Shown: one piece after another, positions 1 through 8,172 of the stretch
Layout of the letters: every line of letters begins with the position of its first letter
How positions within the stretch are numbered: the stretch's first letter is position 1
Assembly (NCBI GenBank): GCA_030039775.1
Contig: JASHUX010000093.1
Coordinates: 1-10,558, forward strand
DNA: 10,558 nucleotides
From: Alphaproteobacteria bacterium
GTDB lineage: Bacteria; Pseudomonadota; Alphaproteobacteria; ATCC43930; CGMCC-115725
Direction of reading: 5' to 3'
Position numbers and translations under genes: made by a program
The notes under the pieces: generated by a model
Told to the model about the DNA's origin: nothing
The model's database searches: none
Seen by the model: the letters and a program-made list of their open reading frames with translations, nothing else

Positions 1-211
1 CGAAACCCTCCGCAACATAAGTCTCGGCGAAACGGGCGTAGGCGCGCCCGCTGATGCCGTTAAAGCCGGCGCACGTCGGAATCATCACGATGGCCGGGAA
101 AGGTCCCGGACCCGAAGGCGTTCGAAGGTCGGCCTGCGCCCCTACCGGGTCGCCAACGCTCGCCAGCGCGATTCCCGCGAGGGCCGACACGATCCGAAGA
201 AAAGCCCGCAT
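1..211 (-). CDS. Secreted dienelactone-hydrolase-like alpha/beta hydrolase (5' part only)
   Basis: The gene starts at an ATG at 211-209 and reads leftward off the window edge with no stop, giving about 70 residues. Residues 1-30 look like a signal peptide: MRAFLRIV, then a hydrophobic Ala/Leu stretch, then a GAQA site. The mature start reads TPSGPGPFPAIVMIPTCAG and continues to a segment ending AETYVAEGF. That is the usual opening of dienelactone-hydrolase-like proteins: first beta strand, oxyanion-hole loop, then the 'a..la..Gy' helix. The family usually has HGxxG in the loop; here it is PTCAG. The protein is therefore probably a periplasmic or exported hydrolase acting on an ester or lactone, but the catalytic Cys/Ser, Asp and His lie outside the window. 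No clear Shine-Dalgarno precedes the ATG. It is divergent from the binding-protein gene at 358. The family call is an inference from the N-terminus alone. Confidence 0.7.
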   Translation of the reverse strand, partial: MRAFLRIVSALAGIALASVGDPVGAQADLRTPSGPGPFPAIVMIPTCAGFNGISGRAYARFAETYVAEGF

Positions 212-280
212 GCGTGAATGGTATGAGCCAACGTGCGATGACTCAAGTGACGGCGGTCGACCCGCGACAATCACCACTAT

Positions 281-309
281 TTGACAACAGCTTCGCCTAG
301 CGAAATGAT
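281..309 (+). promoter_or_regulatory. Sigma-70-like promoter for the binding-protein gene
   Basis: TTGACA at 281-286 matches the -35 consensus perfectly. AATGAT at 304-309 follows after 17 bases and matches TATAAT at four of six positions. Transcription would start near 316, leaving a leader of about 40 bases before the ATG at 358. It lies in the 146-base divergent region (212-357), which otherwise shows no convincing operator or riboswitch. The match is by eye and unscored. Confidence 0.42.
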
Positions 310-340
310 AGAAATGTACGCGTTTAAGATCGAAGGATTC

Positions 341-347
341 AGGGAGG
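341..347 (+). promoter_or_regulatory. Strong ribosome binding site before the binding-protein gene
   Basis: AGGGAGG sits 10 bases before the ATG at 358. It supports that start, which is also the one that gives a complete signal peptide. Confidence 0.6.
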
Positions 348-357
348 TTGGGATCAT

Positions 358-1548
358 ATGACTAGGCAAAATGCGTTTGCGTGGGTCGCCACGCTGGGCT
401 TGGCAGTTGCTGCTGCGGCCTCGGCGGCGTCGGCCCAGGACATCAAGATCGGCCAGACCATGCCCTACAGCGGGCCGGCCTCGGCCTATAGCGTCATCGG
501 CAAAACCGAAGCCGCGTACTTCGAGATGATCAACGATCAGGGCGGCGTCAACGGCCACAAGATCGACCTGATCTCCGTCGACGACGGCTACGTTCCTGTG
601 AAGACGGTCGAGCAGGTGCGCGATCTGGTCGAAAATCAGAACGTGTTGTTTCTGTTCAACACGCTCGGCACGCCGAACAATTTCGCGATTCAAAAATATC
701 TGAACCAGAAAAAAATTCCGCAGCTCTTCGTCGCCACCGGCGCCGACCATTGGGGCGACTATAAAGACGATCCCTGGACGATCGGTTATCAGCCTTCTTA
801 TCAAGTCGAAGCGCGCATTTACGCCAAGTACATCTTGCAGAACAAGCCGAACGCCAAGATCGCGCTGCTCTATCAGAACGACGCGTTCGGCAAGGACTAT
901 CTGACCGGCCTCAAGGAAGGACTCGGCGCCAAGGCCGATATGCTGGTCGCGACCGAGACCTATCAGACGACCGATCCGACGGTGGATTCGCAGATCGTGT
1001 CGCTGAAGGGATCGGGCGCCGACACCCTGGTCGTTGCGGCGATTCCGAAATTCGCGGCGCAATCGATCCGCAAGGTCGCGCAGCTCGGCTGGAAACCGCT
1101 GTTCTTCATGTCCAACGTGTCGATCTCCGTGGCCTCGGTGATGAAACCCGCCGGCCTCGAAAACGGCGTCGGCATCCTTACCGGCGCTTACGGAAAGGAC
1201 CCGACCGATCCCGCCTTCAAGAACGATGCGGACATGAAGCAGTACATGGTCTGGGTGAAGAAGTGGGACCCGTCCGCCGACCCGATCGATGTCAACGCCG
1301 TGTACGGATACGGCTTGGCGCACATCATGGTGCAAGTGCTGAAGCAATGCGGCAAGGATTTCAGCCGCGAAAACATCATGAAGCAGGCGGCGAATCTAAA
1401 CTATACGCCGCCGATGCTGCTGCCCGGGATCACCGTGTCGACCGGCCCGACCGATTATCACCCCATCAAGCAGATGCAGCTTGCCCGCTTCGACGGCAAG
1501 ACCTGGGTTCGGTTCGGCTCGATCATCTCCGGTGCCGCCGGAAGCTGA
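358..1548 (+). CDS. Periplasmic Leu/Ile/Val-type ABC transporter substrate-binding protein
   Basis: This 396-residue protein has the full length of type I periplasmic binding proteins (Peripla_BP_6 / LivJ-LivK group). Residues 1-26 are a signal peptide ending ASA before QD. The mature protein opens IKIGQTMPYSGPASAY, the typical first strand and ligand-contacting Ser/Gly loop, followed by a GGVNGHKIDL segment at about 62-71. The second lobe carries IALLYQNDAFGKDYLTGL at about 168-185, a hallmark of the family. It would capture a small ligand in the periplasm and deliver it to a HAAT-type ABC permease. No permease or ATPase genes lie within this window, so it is an orphan here and the ligand is unknown. 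Large families of such proteins in rhizobia bind amino acids, amides, or aromatic and short-chain acids. It has its own promoter-like element and a strong terminator, consistent with a single-gene transcript. Confidence 0.93.
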   Translation: MTRQNAFAWVATLGLAVAAAASAASAQDIKIGQTMPYSGPASAYSVIGKTEAAYFEMINDQGGVNGHKIDLISVDDGYVPVKTVEQVRDLVENQNVLFLFNTLGTPNNFAIQKYLNQKKIPQLFVATGADHWGDYKDDPWTIGYQPSYQVEARIYAKYILQNKPNAKIALLYQNDAFGKDYLTGLKEGLGAKADMLVATETYQTTDPTVDSQIVSLKGSGADTLVVAAIPKFAAQSIRKVAQLGWKPLFFMSNVSISVASVMKPAGLENGVGILTGAYGKDPTDPAFKNDADMKQYMVWVKKWDPSADPIDVNAVYGYGLAHIMVQVLKQCGKDFSRENIMKQAANLNYTPPMLLPGITVSTGPTDYHPIKQMQLARFDGKTWVRFGSIISGAAGS

Positions 1549-1572
1549 GCCGATCGTTCTGGAAATGTCGTT

Positions 1573-1603
1573 ATGGCCCGCCATTTCGGCGGGCCATTTC
1601 TTT
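1573..1603 (+). terminator. Intrinsic terminator between convergent genes
   Basis: Positions 1573-1582 and 1588-1597 form a perfect 10-base-pair, GC-rich stem around the loop ATTTC. TTTCTTT follows at 1597-1603. The T-rich side lies on the plus strand, so it mainly terminates the binding-protein transcript, which ends 25 bases upstream. Its tail overlaps the first two bases of the rlmN stop triplet (1602-1604). From the minus strand the same stem forms just after that stop, but without a good U-tract. Confidence 0.85.
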
Positions 1604-2714
1604 ATGATGCCGCCGCTTCGGCGGTGCGCTCCCGCGCGCGTTTCTTGACGCTGTCGGACTTGAGCTGTCCGCAGGCGGCCAGGATGTCGCGCCCGCGCGG
1701 CGTGCGTACCAGCGCCGAATAACCGGCCTCGAAGATAACGTCGGAAAATTTCTGGATCGCCACGTCGCTCGAGCATTCATAGGGCGCGCCCGGCCACGGA
1801 TTGAACGGAATCAGATTCACTTTGGCCGGAATTCCGGCAAGGAGGGCCACCAGGGCACGCGCCTCGGCGGGCGTGTCGTTGATGCCGTTGAGCATCACAT
1901 ACTCGAAGGTGATTCGCCGCGCGTTATGAGCGCCCGGATATTCACGGCACGCCTGGAGCAATTCCGCGAGCGGATATTTCTTGTTGAGCGGCACCAACTC
2001 GTCGCGCAACGGGTCGTTGGTGGCGTGGAGCGAGATCGCGAGATTGACGCCGAGCTCCTTCCCGCAACGCCGGATCATCGGCACCACGCCAGCCGTCGAG
2101 AGCGTGATCTTGCGCTTCGACACCGAGAGGCCTTCGCCGTCCATGGCAATTTTGATCGCCTTCGCGACGTTGTCATAGTTGTAGAGCGGCTCGCCCATGC
2201 CCATGAGAACGATGTTCGTGAGCTGACGATCGTCTTGCGGCGACGGCCATTCGCTCAATTGATCGCGCGCGAGCATGATCTGGCCGACGATCTCGCCTGC
2301 GTCGAGATTCCGCACCAAAAGCTGCGTTCCGGTATGGCAGAACCGGCAATTGAGGGTGCAGCCGACCTGCGACGACACGCACAGCGTGCCGCGGCCGTCC
2401 TCGGGGATATGGACGCACTCCGCTTCCTGCCCGTCGCCGAACCGCAGGAGCCATTTGCGCGTGCCGTCGCTCGATTGTTGACCGCGCGCAACCGCCGGGC
2501 GACCGACGACGTAGCGCCGGTCGAGCTCGGCGCGAAAGCTTTTCGCCAGCGTCGTCATCGCCGCGAGGTCAGTGGCGCCGCGGTGATAGAGCCAGTGCCA
2601 GAGCTGGCGCGTGCGGAACGGCTCGGCCCCGATCGCCGCCATCTCCGCCGCAAGTTCCTCGCGAGAAAGGCCGATCAGATCCTTGCGCGTGTCGCCGGCG
2701 GCGGCGCTAATCAT
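1602..2714 (-). CDS. rlmN: Dual-specificity 23S rRNA (A2503)/tRNA (A37) C2-methyltransferase RlmN
   Basis: RlmN is a radical-SAM enzyme that methylates C2 of A2503 in 23S rRNA and A37 of some tRNAs, in the cytoplasm. Counting from the ATG at 2714 the protein has 370 residues, the normal family length. The radical-SAM cluster CTLNCRFC gives Cys119, Cys123 and Cys126, and GMGEP follows at about 172-176. The two other cysteines needed for methyl transfer are present: the Cys in LCVSSQVG (about 112) and the one in [12 protein letters not shown] (about 348). The N-terminus has the usual small helical domain with [14 protein letters not shown] reading frame extends upstream to a TTG at 2729, but the ATG at 2714 overlaps the preceding stop as ATGA and is the better start. 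It is the second gene of an operon with the IalB-like gene, so its translation is probably coupled to that gene. Confidence 0.96.
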   Translation of the reverse strand: MISAAAGDTRKDLIGLSREELAAEMAAIGAEPFRTRQLWHWLYHRGATDLAAMTTLAKSFRAELDRRYVVGRPAVARGQQSSDGTRKWLLRFGDGQEAECVHIPEDGRGTLCVSSQVGCTLNCRFCHTGTQLLVRNLDAGEIVGQIMLARDQLSEWPSPQDDRQLTNIVLMGMGEPLYNYDNVAKAIKIAMDGEGLSVSKRKITLSTAGVVPMIRRCGKELGVNLAISLHATNDPLRDELVPLNKKYPLAELLQACREYPGAHNARRITFEYVMLNGINDTPAEARALVALLAGIPAKVNLIPFNPWPGAPYECSSDVAIQKFSDVIFEAGYSALVRTPRGRDILAACGQLKSDSVKKRARERTAEAAAS

Positions 2715-3262
2715 CGCCGGATGCCGCAAGCCTTGTCGATCAGGTCCAGCGCCGACGTGAACCCGGTCAGGTCGTACGAGTCGGCGGTTGGCGTGCCGCG
2801 CTCCGGTTCCGCTTTGATCACGGCGTTGCGGCCGCGCGTCATGGCCCTCACGACCCGCTTATCGGTTTGCGCGTCGCGCGTCCAGGCACCGTCCTTATTG
2901 GTGAACAGCGGAAATTTTTGCCCGTCGATGTCGAGCAGCGCGTCGCTGTCCTGTTTCGCGCGGTAGCCCAGAATGAAATTGACGACATTCGCTACCTTGT
3001 CGGCCGGCCGGTGCGTCACGCTCATGCGCACGTCATCCGGCTTGGCGTGCCCTTTGTCGATCTTCGACGGTTTGCTCACCAGAAAACAGATTTTGCCGCC
3101 AGGCGCATCGTCCTCGTAGGCTTCCCACGTCCCGGAGGCACCGAGACGCGTCACCGGCGCGACCTTTTGCGCCGCGGCGGGGCGCGACGCGAACAGCGAG
3201 ACCGACGCCCACGACAGCGCCAGCGCCGCCAGCGCGGCATAAAGTAATAGCCGATTCCGCAT
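2711..3262 (-). CDS. Invasion-associated locus B (IalB) family secreted protein
   Basis: The 183-residue product has an N-terminal signal peptide ([18 protein letters not shown] and onward, probable cleavage near PAAA-Q32). A compact beta-rich domain follows with features of the IalB family (PF06776): W..Y near residues 46-49, KICFLVSKP at 57-65, NVVNFILGY at 92-100, and the closing [18 protein letters not shown] at about 163-180. The two cysteines, Cys59 and Cys179, lie at the two places where the family has them and could form a disulfide in the periplasm. IalB was named in Bartonella for a role in entering red cells, but homologues are common in non-pathogenic alphaproteobacteria and their role is not settled. 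The gene has no recognisable Shine-Dalgarno. It overlaps rlmN by four bases and is divergent from the hydrolase at 3408. Confidence 0.88.
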   Translation of the reverse strand: MRNRLLLYAALAALALSWASVSLFASRPAAAQKVAPVTRLGASGTWEAYEDDAPGGKICFLVSKPSKIDKGHAKPDDVRMSVTHRPADKVANVVNFILGYRAKQDSDALLDIDGQKFPLFTNKDGAWTRDAQTDKRVVRAMTRGRNAVIKAEPERGTPTADSYDLTGFTSALDLIDKACGIRR

Positions 3263-3269
3263 GATCCGA

Positions 3270-3297
3270 AAATTACCGAATTCGTCCGCCGCCGCAA
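3270..3297 (-). promoter_or_regulatory. Weak promoter-like element for the ialB-like/rlmN operon
   Basis: Read on the minus strand, TTGCGG (3297-3292) and TAATTT (3275-3270) are 16 bases apart. Transcription would start almost at the ATG (3262), giving a leaderless or nearly leaderless message. That would fit the lack of a Shine-Dalgarno. Both hexamers are imperfect. Nothing else recognisable is seen in the 145-base divergent region 3263-3407. Confidence 0.22.
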
Positions 3298-3395
3298 CCC
3301 CTATCCCGGCGGCCGACCGGAATCGCAGCGCCGCTCTTGCCTCCGCTCCGCGCGCGCGGCAAGGTGATCAGGACTCAAGCGCCGCCACCGCCGCC

Positions 3396-3401
3396 AAGGA
3401 G
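3396..3401 (+). promoter_or_regulatory. Ribosome binding site that fixes the hydrolase start
   Basis: AAGGAG lies six bases before the ATG at 3408. It favours this start over the earlier in-frame ATG at 3261, which would add 49 low-complexity residues in front of a signal peptide and overlap the divergent ialB-like gene. Confidence 0.7.
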
Positions 3402-3407
3402 TTGCTC

Positions 3408-4403
3408 ATGTTGCTCACGGCTCGATCTTTGGTGTGGACAGTGGCCGTGTTGGCCTTGCTGACGGTGGTGCCGGCGTTCGCCGAGGACGCGTACCAAATC
3501 GATCCGGCGATCGCGGCAAAGCTCCGGGCCATCGGCAACCGGATCAATGTCGGCGAAGCCGCCAAAATATACGTGCCGCTGCACGCCAACACGCCGAAGG
3601 ACGGCGTCAAGCACACCGACAATCTTTCTTACGGCCGCGATCCGTTGGAGAAGCTCGATGTCTATGAGCCGGCCGCGCGTCCGGCGCGGCCCGTGCCGGT
3701 GTTCATTTATATTCACGGCGGCGGCTTTATGCGCGGCGACAAAACCAATCGCGGCATGGGCCCGTTCTACGCCAATCTCGGATACTGGTTCGGGCGTCAC
3801 GGCGTCGTCACCGTGCTGGCGAATTACCGGTTGGCGCCGACGGACCCGTGGCCGGCGGGCGCCAACGACATAGCCGGCATCGTGGCCTGGACCCACGCGC
3901 ATATCGCCAGCTATGGCGGCGATCCGAAACATATCGTCTTGATGGGGGAATCGGCCGGCGCGTCGCACGTCGCGGCCTACGCCCTCGAACGGCGCTTTCA
4001 GCCGCGGACCGGTCCCGGCCTCGCGGGCGCGATCTTGTTATCCGGCTTTTACGATCCCGCCTTTGAAACCAAGGCGGCGCCGCGCTTTGGCGCGAGCGGA
4101 CCGGGCGCCCCGAACGAAGCGTATTACGGCAAAAACACTAGCCGCTACGCGATGCACGCCACGATGAAGCACCTGACTGGGCCGAAGCTGCCCATGCTGA
4201 TCGGCTATAACGAGTTCGACCCGCCCGAAGCCCAGGTGGAGGCCGGCATATTGTTCGGCGATCTGTGCGAGCATTTCGGCGATTGTCCGGATCTGCTGTA
4301 CATCCCCTACCATGTTAATGGCTCGGCCATGTTCACGATCGATACGCCGGACGAATGGATGGCGAACAAGCTCTTGGATTTCATCCGCACGCCGGGAGGA
4401 TGA
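3408..4403 (+). CDS. Exported alpha/beta-hydrolase of the esterase/lipase (HSL-like) type
   Basis: The product has 331 residues from the ATG at 3408. Residues 1-25 form a signal peptide (LVWTVAVLALLTVVPAFA, then ED), so it likely works in the periplasm or outside the cell. The catalytic domain carries VPVFIYIHGGGFMRGD, with the HGGG oxyanion hole at about 103-106, ANYRLAPTDPWPAGANDI, and the nucleophile elbow GESAG with Ser182. The probable acid is Asp271 in GYNEFD. These features place it among carboxylesterases of the Abhydrolase_3 / hormone-sensitive-lipase type. The catalytic His is less certain: the usual C-terminal G-H-x-H is replaced by YHVNGS, leaving His302 as the best candidate. The substrate is unknown. 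Its stop overlaps the start of the GNAT gene as ATGA, so the two are probably co-expressed. Confidence 0.87.
   Translation: MLLTARSLVWTVAVLALLTVVPAFAEDAYQIDPAIAAKLRAIGNRINVGEAAKIYVPLHANTPKDGVKHTDNLSYGRDPLEKLDVYEPAARPARPVPVFIYIHGGGFMRGDKTNRGMGPFYANLGYWFGRHGVVTVLANYRLAPTDPWPAGANDIAGIVAWTHAHIASYGGDPKHIVLMGESAGASHVAAYALERRFQPRTGPGLAGAILLSGFYDPAFETKAAPRFGASGPGAPNEAYYGKNTSRYAMHATMKHLTGPKLPMLIGYNEFDPPEAQVEAGILFGDLCEHFGDCPDLLYIPYHVNGSAMFTIDTPDEWMANKLLDFIRTPGG
4394..4399 (+). promoter_or_regulatory. Ribosome binding site for the GNAT gene, start ambiguous
   Basis: GGGAGG directly abuts the ATG at 4400, which is too close for normal initiation. It is six bases before an in-frame TTG at 4406. Initiation may therefore occur at the TTG, giving two fewer residues, or by coupled re-initiation at the ATGA. 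Confidence 0.5.
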
Positions 4404-4942
4404 GGTTGGACCGAGACACCACACTGCGCGCGCGCCAGGCGAAACCAGAGGACGTCGACGCCATCGCCCGGATCGAGGTCGAGACCTGGCGCACCACATA
4501 TCCCGGCATGCTGCCCGACCGCGTGCTTGTCGGCATGTCGGAACGGCGCCAGCGAGGTGCTTGGGTGAGCCTGGTGCGTTATCGGCCCGGCGATGTCATC
4601 GTAGTCGAAGACGGTGATGCCGGCGTGGTCGGTTTCGGCAATTGCGGCGCGCAGCGCGATCCGACTCTGCCGTTCGCCGGCGAAATCTTCACGCTCTATG
4701 TCGCGCTCGATGCGCAGAATCGCGGCGTCGGCCGGCAACTAGTCGGCGCGTTGTTCGAGCGGTTGTTGCATAACGGAAAGCCGTCCGCCCTGATCTGGGT
4801 GATTCGGGCCAACCCCTCGCGATTTTTCTACGAACATCTCGGCGGCAAATTCGTTCTGACGCGCCGCATCCGTGTCGGCGGCGAGATGGTCGAGGCTATC
4901 GCCTACGGCTGGCCCGATCTCGCCGCGTATCGCGCCGAGTAG
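4400..4942 (+). CDS. GNAT-family N-acetyltransferase
   Basis: This 180-residue cytoplasmic protein has the single-domain GNAT fold, which transfers an acetyl group from acetyl-CoA to an amine. It opens with LRARQAKPEDVDAIARIEVE, the usual first strand and helix, followed by TWRTTYPGMLP, a segment common in RimI-like members. Motif A is IFTLYVALDAQNRGVGRQL, with the pyrophosphate-binding QNRGVG at about 106-111. Motif B is seen as NPSRFFYEHLGGKFV at about 138-152. The acceptor, whether protein, antibiotic or metabolite, cannot be read from the sequence. Either the ATG at 4400 (ATGA overlap with the hydrolase stop) or the TTG at 4406 (better placed Shine-Dalgarno) could be the start. The DUF255 gene begins 41 bases after its stop. 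Confidence 0.9.
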   Translation: MRLDRDTTLRARQAKPEDVDAIARIEVETWRTTYPGMLPDRVLVGMSERRQRGAWVSLVRYRPGDVIVVEDGDAGVVGFGNCGAQRDPTLPFAGEIFTLYVALDAQNRGVGRQLVGALFERLLHNGKPSALIWVIRANPSRFFYEHLGGKFVLTRRIRVGGEMVEAIAYGWPDLAAYRAE

Positions 4943-4983
4943 CCGATTCGCCCCCTGCAGCGCTTTGCGTTATCGTCGCGGCC

Positions 4984-7010
<2,027 letters not shown>

Positions 7011-7014
<4 letters not shown>

Positions 7015-7472
7015 CGGTGCCGCGCTTGTCGCTCGACAGCCCGGTCGGCCGCCTCACCTTGTGCGAGGAAGACGGCTTCATCACCGGCCTGATCTGGGGC
7101 GGCAAGACGGCCGAGCCCGGCGAGCCGACGCCGCTCCTGCTGCGTGCCAAGCGCGAGATCGCCGCCTATTTCTCCGGCAAGCGCCGCGACTTCGATTTAC
7201 CGGTGAAGCCCGACGGCTCCCCTGCCGAGATCAAAGTCTGGCAAGCGATGGCCGCTATCCCTTACGGCGAGACGCGCACCTATGGCGAGATCGCTAAAGC
7301 GACCGGCGTTAACGCGCGCGCGGTCGGTCAGGCGTGTGGGCGCAATCCGATTCCGATTTTGCTGCCGTGCCATCGCGTGGTCGCGGCGAACGGACTCGGC
7401 GGCTTCAGCGCGCCGGGCGGCGTCGATTGGAAAGGCAAGCTTTTGGTCTTGGAGCGGGCCCTGTTGCTTTAG
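7011..7472 (+). CDS. ogt: Methylated-DNA--protein-cysteine S-methyltransferase (Ogt/MGMT type)
   Basis: This 153-residue cytoplasmic repair protein moves the alkyl group from O6-alkylguanine (and O4-alkylthymine) to its own cysteine in a one-time reaction. The C-terminal DNA-binding domain runs from about residue 75: KVWQAMAAIPYGETRTYGEIAKATG, the helix-turn-helix with the arginine finger in NARAVGQACGRNP, and the active site LPCHRVV with Cys120. It closes with GLGGFSAPGGVDWKGKLLVLE. The N-terminal half (LSLDSPVGRLTLCEEDGFIT, then REIAAYFSGKRRDFDLP) is the short domain typical of Ogt. There is no Ada-type regulatory domain. The frame extends upstream to 6957, but that part lies inside the DUF255 gene and lacks homology-like features. 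It ends four bases before the convergent gene at 7477, and no terminator is visible there. Confidence 0.94.
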
Positions 7473-7476
7473 GCGC

Positions 7477-7992
7477 TTACTGCGACGCGGGACCGGGCGA
7501 AATGCTGTTCAGGATCTGGAACAGCGGCACGACCACCGTGACGTTGTGGCCCAAGCCCATATTTTCGATGCTGGCCGAGGACGCGCCGGCATTCACCGAA
7601 TCGTCCGGCGTGCGCGCGACCAGTTGCGAGTCTGACGTTTGAAACTGGCCGGTGGCTTGATTGTATTGATCGTTGGCCGGATCGAGCCGCGTATCGGGCG
7701 CCAACGTCAGCGACAGAGGATCGAAGGAATGCGCGGTGCGATCCTCGAAGGTGCTGCGCGGGACCATCGCGGTATCGGTTTTCGGCTTCGTGGTCTTGGC
7801 CGCCGCCTTATGCGTCGGCTTTTGTTTCTTTTCCGGGTGGGAGGTCGGTGCCGTCACCGTTGTTTCCTCTGCCCGCGGCATGGTTAATGCCGCCTGCGAC
7901 AAGTGGGCATCCTGCGCCCGCGCAAGAGTCGGGATGGCTGCCGCTGCAACCATCGCCACAAATACGGTCATCGCGCGGATCCCGCGTCCCAC
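7477..7992 (-). CDS. Small secreted lysine-rich protein of unknown function
   Basis: I do not recognise this 171-residue protein. The GTG at 7992-7990 is chosen because GGAGGG stands nine bases upstream and because it yields a good signal peptide: MGRGIRAMTVFVAMVAAAAI, ending LARA before QDA (cleavage after about 26). The mature part is polar and cysteine-free, with a Lys/Thr/Pro-rich linker at 52-72 (KKQKPTHKAAAKTTKPKTD). It then has a D/N/Q/S-rich stretch and a short hydrophobic C-terminal strand, NVTVVVPLFQILNS, at 150-163. It is probably periplasmic or wall/outer-membrane-associated. Other in-frame starts exist at 7971 (ATG, shorter signal peptide) and 8094 (ATG, 205 residues). The frame stays open much further upstream, but that part is antisense to the CoA ligase. 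It is convergent with ogt and divergent from the ligase. Confidence 0.62.
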   Translation of the reverse strand: MGRGIRAMTVFVAMVAAAAIPTLARAQDAHLSQAALTMPRAEETTVTAPTSHPEKKQKPTHKAAAKTTKPKTDTAMVPRSTFEDRTAHSFDPLSLTLAPDTRLDPANDQYNQATGQFQTSDSQLVARTPDDSVNAGASSASIENMGLGHNVTVVVPLFQILNSISPGPASQ

Positions 7993-8001
7993 CGCTTCGG
8001 T

Positions 8002-8007
8002 CCCTCC
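8002..8007 (-). promoter_or_regulatory. Ribosome binding site that decides the start of the small secreted protein
   Basis: Read on the minus strand this is GGAGGG, nine bases before the GTG at 7992. The other candidate starts (7971 and 8094) have no comparable site. The rest of the 180-base divergent region 7993-8172 shows no convincing promoter or operator. Confidence 0.5.
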
Positions 8008-8156
8008 AAGGATTAGCTTAGCAAGGTCATGGCTTAAAATCACGTCCTTAAAGGGATGACAGATTTGCGACAGGCAATAAATCGACCGTTTCATGCGTAA
8101 GCCGATGGGCGGCGCTGGCTGTTGCGCGGCGTGCCGTGGCAAGATGCGACGGTTTT

Positions 8157-8163
8157 GAGGAGG
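8157..8163 (+). promoter_or_regulatory. Ribosome binding site that fixes the CoA-ligase start
   Basis: GAGGAGG lies nine bases before the GTG at 8173. It rules against the upstream in-frame TTG at 8122 as the start. Confidence 0.65.
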
Positions 8164-8172
8164 ATTGGGCCG

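Noticed and set aside
239..255. TGACTCA-like small palindrome in the left divergent region
   Set aside because: Too short and isolated to distinguish from chance, with no second copy nearby.
54..284. Plus-strand open frame of 76 codons near the left edge
   Set aside because: It is antisense to the hydrolase fragment at 1-211, which has a signal peptide and family-like sequence. This frame has neither a ribosome site nor motifs.
709..715. Run of seven A residues (CAG AAA AAA ATT) inside the binding-protein gene, resembling a slippery site
   Set aside because: No stimulatory structure is evident nearby, and the zero frame gives a complete, family-length protein, so no programmed shift is needed.
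277..1347. Long minus-strand open frame (356 codons) antisense to the binding-protein gene
   Set aside because: Arg/His/Val-rich, no recognisable domain, no ribosome site. Its openness follows from GC-biased codons of the real gene on the other strand.
1926..2966. Plus-strand open frame (346 codons) opposite rlmN and the ialB-like gene
   Set aside because: Translation is Arg/Ala/His-rich without motifs, and both genes beneath it are firmly identified.
3261..3407. N-terminal extension of the exported hydrolase from an ATG at 3261
   Set aside because: It adds 49 Ala/Arg/Ser-rich residues before a signal peptide and overlaps the start of the divergent ialB-like gene. AAGGAG before 3408 marks the real start.
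8104..8127. Sigma-54-like GG...TTGC pattern upstream of the CoA ligase
   Set aside because: The GG to GC spacing is one base off the required 10 and the TGGCAC core is missing.
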